The translations under genes were made by a program, and so were the position numbers. From Blepharisma japonicum (Eukaryota > Ciliophora > Heterotrichea > Heterotrichida > Blepharismidae), in the NCBI GenBank assembly GCA_949751835.1, contig CATKHK010000068.1:186001-250000 (forward strand): a DNA stretch of 64,000 nt, read 5' to 3'. Below are positions 62,515-64,000 of this stretch, piece by piece; the first letter of the stretch is position 1, and every line of letters starts with the position of its first letter. The notes under the pieces are model-generated. The model was not told the DNA's origin, did no database searches, and saw nothing but the letters and a program-made list of their open reading frames with translations.

Positions 62515-64000
62515 TTAGATTATGATGCATTTTCCACAGCCTGCATTGGAACGGATTTCTGACTTTGGCAGCTTTTGAGATATAGGCCGATGTGGCTTTA
62601 TTTTGTTCATATCAGTTATGACCTCTGGGCTTTGGGGGACTGAAATTTCTTTTTTTTCTTCTTCCTGGCGTTTGGGGGTTAGTTGAGATTTCTCTTGTGA
62701 TTTTTGGACTGGGTCAATACTAGAGCCTACAGAATCAGTAAAAACAATTCTTGGGGGAGGCTTTTTGGAGCTCACTTTCTTGTGTTTATGACGGTGAACT
62801 TGTAGGGCTGGCTCGAGTTCTTCAATTGTTTCAGTTTCCTCAAATATATTCTCGTGTATTGGTGGAGATGTAACTTGAGCTTGAGATTGGGATGGAGCCT
62901 GAACTTGAGCTTGAGTTTGGGCTGGAGCTTGAGATGGCTTTTCTTGTATTTTTGATAAATTTGGTAGAGTGGTATTTAACTGTTTTGGATTTCCTGCCCC
63001 AGAAATATCAAGGTCATAAAATCCTGGCTCAGGAGGTTTATCGTATTTTGGTGATAAATCTTTTGAGGGTTCGGGCTCTTTGTTTGGTTCAAAATTTTGA
63101 GATTCTTCTTGGAAGCTTATTTCATTTATTTGAAGTATATTTTGAGTTCTTGAATCAGATTCAATAATTAGCTGAGTATGGTTTTCTTCTCTTTCAACTA
63201 TAACATTTTCAGCAGAAAATGGGCATTCCTCTGGTTTTATTTCCTCAGAAATACTTTGCTCAACATTAATAATTTCTGGTTTTTCTATCAGGATTGGCTC
63301 AATATTCTTTTTCAGTTCTATTTTAATTGAACTCTCGTTGTGTTTTTCATAAAATAGCGGCTGAATATTTCGTTTTTTATTAATTTCAATTGCAAACTCT
63401 TTCTCTTTTTCTAAAAAGATAGGCGAGGTCACAGTTTTATCTACCAATTTTATTGCAATTTCTCCAACTTTTTCATAGAATAATGGCTGATTTGTGAATT
63501 TTGGTTTTATTTCCATTATATTTTCTGGACCAACTTTTTCATAGAATAATGGCTGATTTCTGATTTTTGGTTTTATTTCCATTATATTTTCTGGACCAAC
63601 TTTTTCATAGAATAACGGCTGATTTCTGATTTTTGGTTTTATTTCCATTGTATTTTCTGAATTTTTTTCATAAAATAAAGGCGAAATTCTTTCTATGGAC
63701 TTAATATGAATTTCATATTCAATATTTTTTTCAATAAATAAAGGGTTAGTTTTTTCTTTCAATTTGCAGTCATAGCAGGTTTCTTTGAGCTTTTCTATAG
63801 ATAATAGCTGAGCTATTTGTTTTGATTTAGGACTAAAGACATCTTCTCTGATTAGTTCATATGACAATAATGATATTTTAGGAAAATTTAGGGCTTCTAT
63901 TGCACCATCTGTCGTTTTTTCATAAAAAAATGGCTGAGAAATTAACTTTTGCTCAGCAGCAATTGAAGTTTTCTCTATTACCTCAAAGACTGATGGCTCA
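62515..64000 (-). CDS. Repeat protein with C-terminal CaaX box (partial)
   Basis: At least 494 codons; the frame runs off the right edge, so the N-terminus is outside. The N-terminal part consists of degenerate repeats of about 23 residues with the core QPLFYEK (variants NPLFIEK, SPLFYEK, SPIFLEK, QPFFYEK); three copies in a row at 63460-63660 share QPLFYEKVGPENIMEIKPK-type sequence almost exactly at DNA level. The middle is Pro/Gln/Ser-rich (SQAPAQTQAQVQAPSQSQAQ). The C-terminus is GCGKCIII: CIII is a CaaX box, and an upstream Cys (GCGKC) could be palmitoylated. Likely membrane-attached. Family unknown. Confidence 0.7.
   Translation of the reverse strand, partial: EPSVFEVIEKTSIAAEQKLISQPFFYEKTTDGAIEALNFPKISLLSYELIREDVFSPKSKQIAQLLSIEKLKETCYDCKLKEKTNPLFIEKNIEYEIHIKSIERISPLFYEKNSENTMEIKPKIRNQPLFYEKVGPENIMEIKPKIRNQPLFYEKVGPENIMEIKPKFTNQPLFYEKVGEIAIKLVDKTVTSPIFLEKEKEFAIEINKKRNIQPLFYEKHNESSIKIELKKNIEPILIEKPEIINVEQSISEEIKPEECPFSAENVIVEREENHTQLIIESDSRTQNILQINEISFQEESQNFEPNKEPEPSKDLSPKYDKPPEPGFYDLDISGAGNPKQLNTTLPNLSKIQEKPSQAPAQTQAQVQAPSQSQAQVTSPPIHENIFEETETIEELEPALQVHRHKHKKVSSKKPPPRIVFTDSVGSSIDPVQKSQEKSQLTPKRQEEEKKEISVPQSPEVITDMNKIKPHRPISQKLPKSEIRSNAGCGKCIII

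Overview
The window reads as somatic (macronuclear-type) DNA of a heterotrich ciliate, most likely Blepharisma or a close relative. Two facts point there. First, UGA is read as tryptophan: genes break at TGA exactly where the family has a fixed Trp (PWWP motif at 21365, Rab WDTAGQ at 55766, four E2-like genes, SPAG16 at 14070), while only TAA and TAG end genes. Second, introns are tiny: eleven were found, nine of 15 nt and two of 16 nt, all GTA...AG. Stentor shares the 15-nt introns but uses the standard code. The DNA is AT-rich, genes are densely packed on both strands, and intergenic gaps are often under 100 bp. No telomere repeat, rRNA, tRNA, CRISPR array or intact mobile element was recognised.

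Left part (1-23.9 kb): an H3-tail-like small protein, an R2R3 Myb, UBA5, a pseudo-NDK protein, coiled-coil proteins, a DP transcription factor, a pair of Cys-rich paralogs flanking an eEF1B-gamma gene that carries two disruptions, the axonemal WD40 protein SPAG16/PF20, a SUN-domain protein, a probable XK-related membrane protein, a RING protein, a head-to-head pair of mitochondrial acyl-carrier-fold genes, a PWWP-TFIIS-like protein and a Misato-like protein.

Middle (23.9-50.3 kb): AMPK-gamma, an SLC44 choline-transporter-like protein, two related small membrane proteins of possible MICOS (MIC26/27) type, a protein made of a duplicated membrane module, acyl-CoA oxidase with an N-terminal PTS2, then an amplified array of four UBE2D-like genes that all lost the catalytic Cys. 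It is followed by Sec61-beta, PIG-T, RPA32, a flavodoxin-fold oxidoreductase, a double-HTH-like protein, a cNMP-binding protein, a minimal ionotropic glutamate receptor, the dynein assembly factor Kintoun (DNAAF2), an SH3 protein and a second R2R3 Myb.

Right part (50.3-64 kb): a voltage-sensor-nucleotide-cyclase fusion, four START-domain paralogs interleaved with a Rab lacking prenylation cysteines, an alpha/beta hydrolase and decayed Rab/START relics, a GPI-anchored carbonic-anhydrase-like protein missing zinc ligands, prohibitin-2 and a repeat protein ending in a CaaX box that runs off the window.

The genes do not form one pathway. Recurring themes are cilia (SPAG16, Kintoun), mitochondria (ACP pair, prohibitin, possible MICOS), ER and GPI-anchor biogenesis (Sec61-beta, PIG-T, SLC44) and recent local gene amplification (E2-like array, START/Rab cluster, Cys-rich pair). 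Catalytically dead members of enzyme families are unusually frequent.
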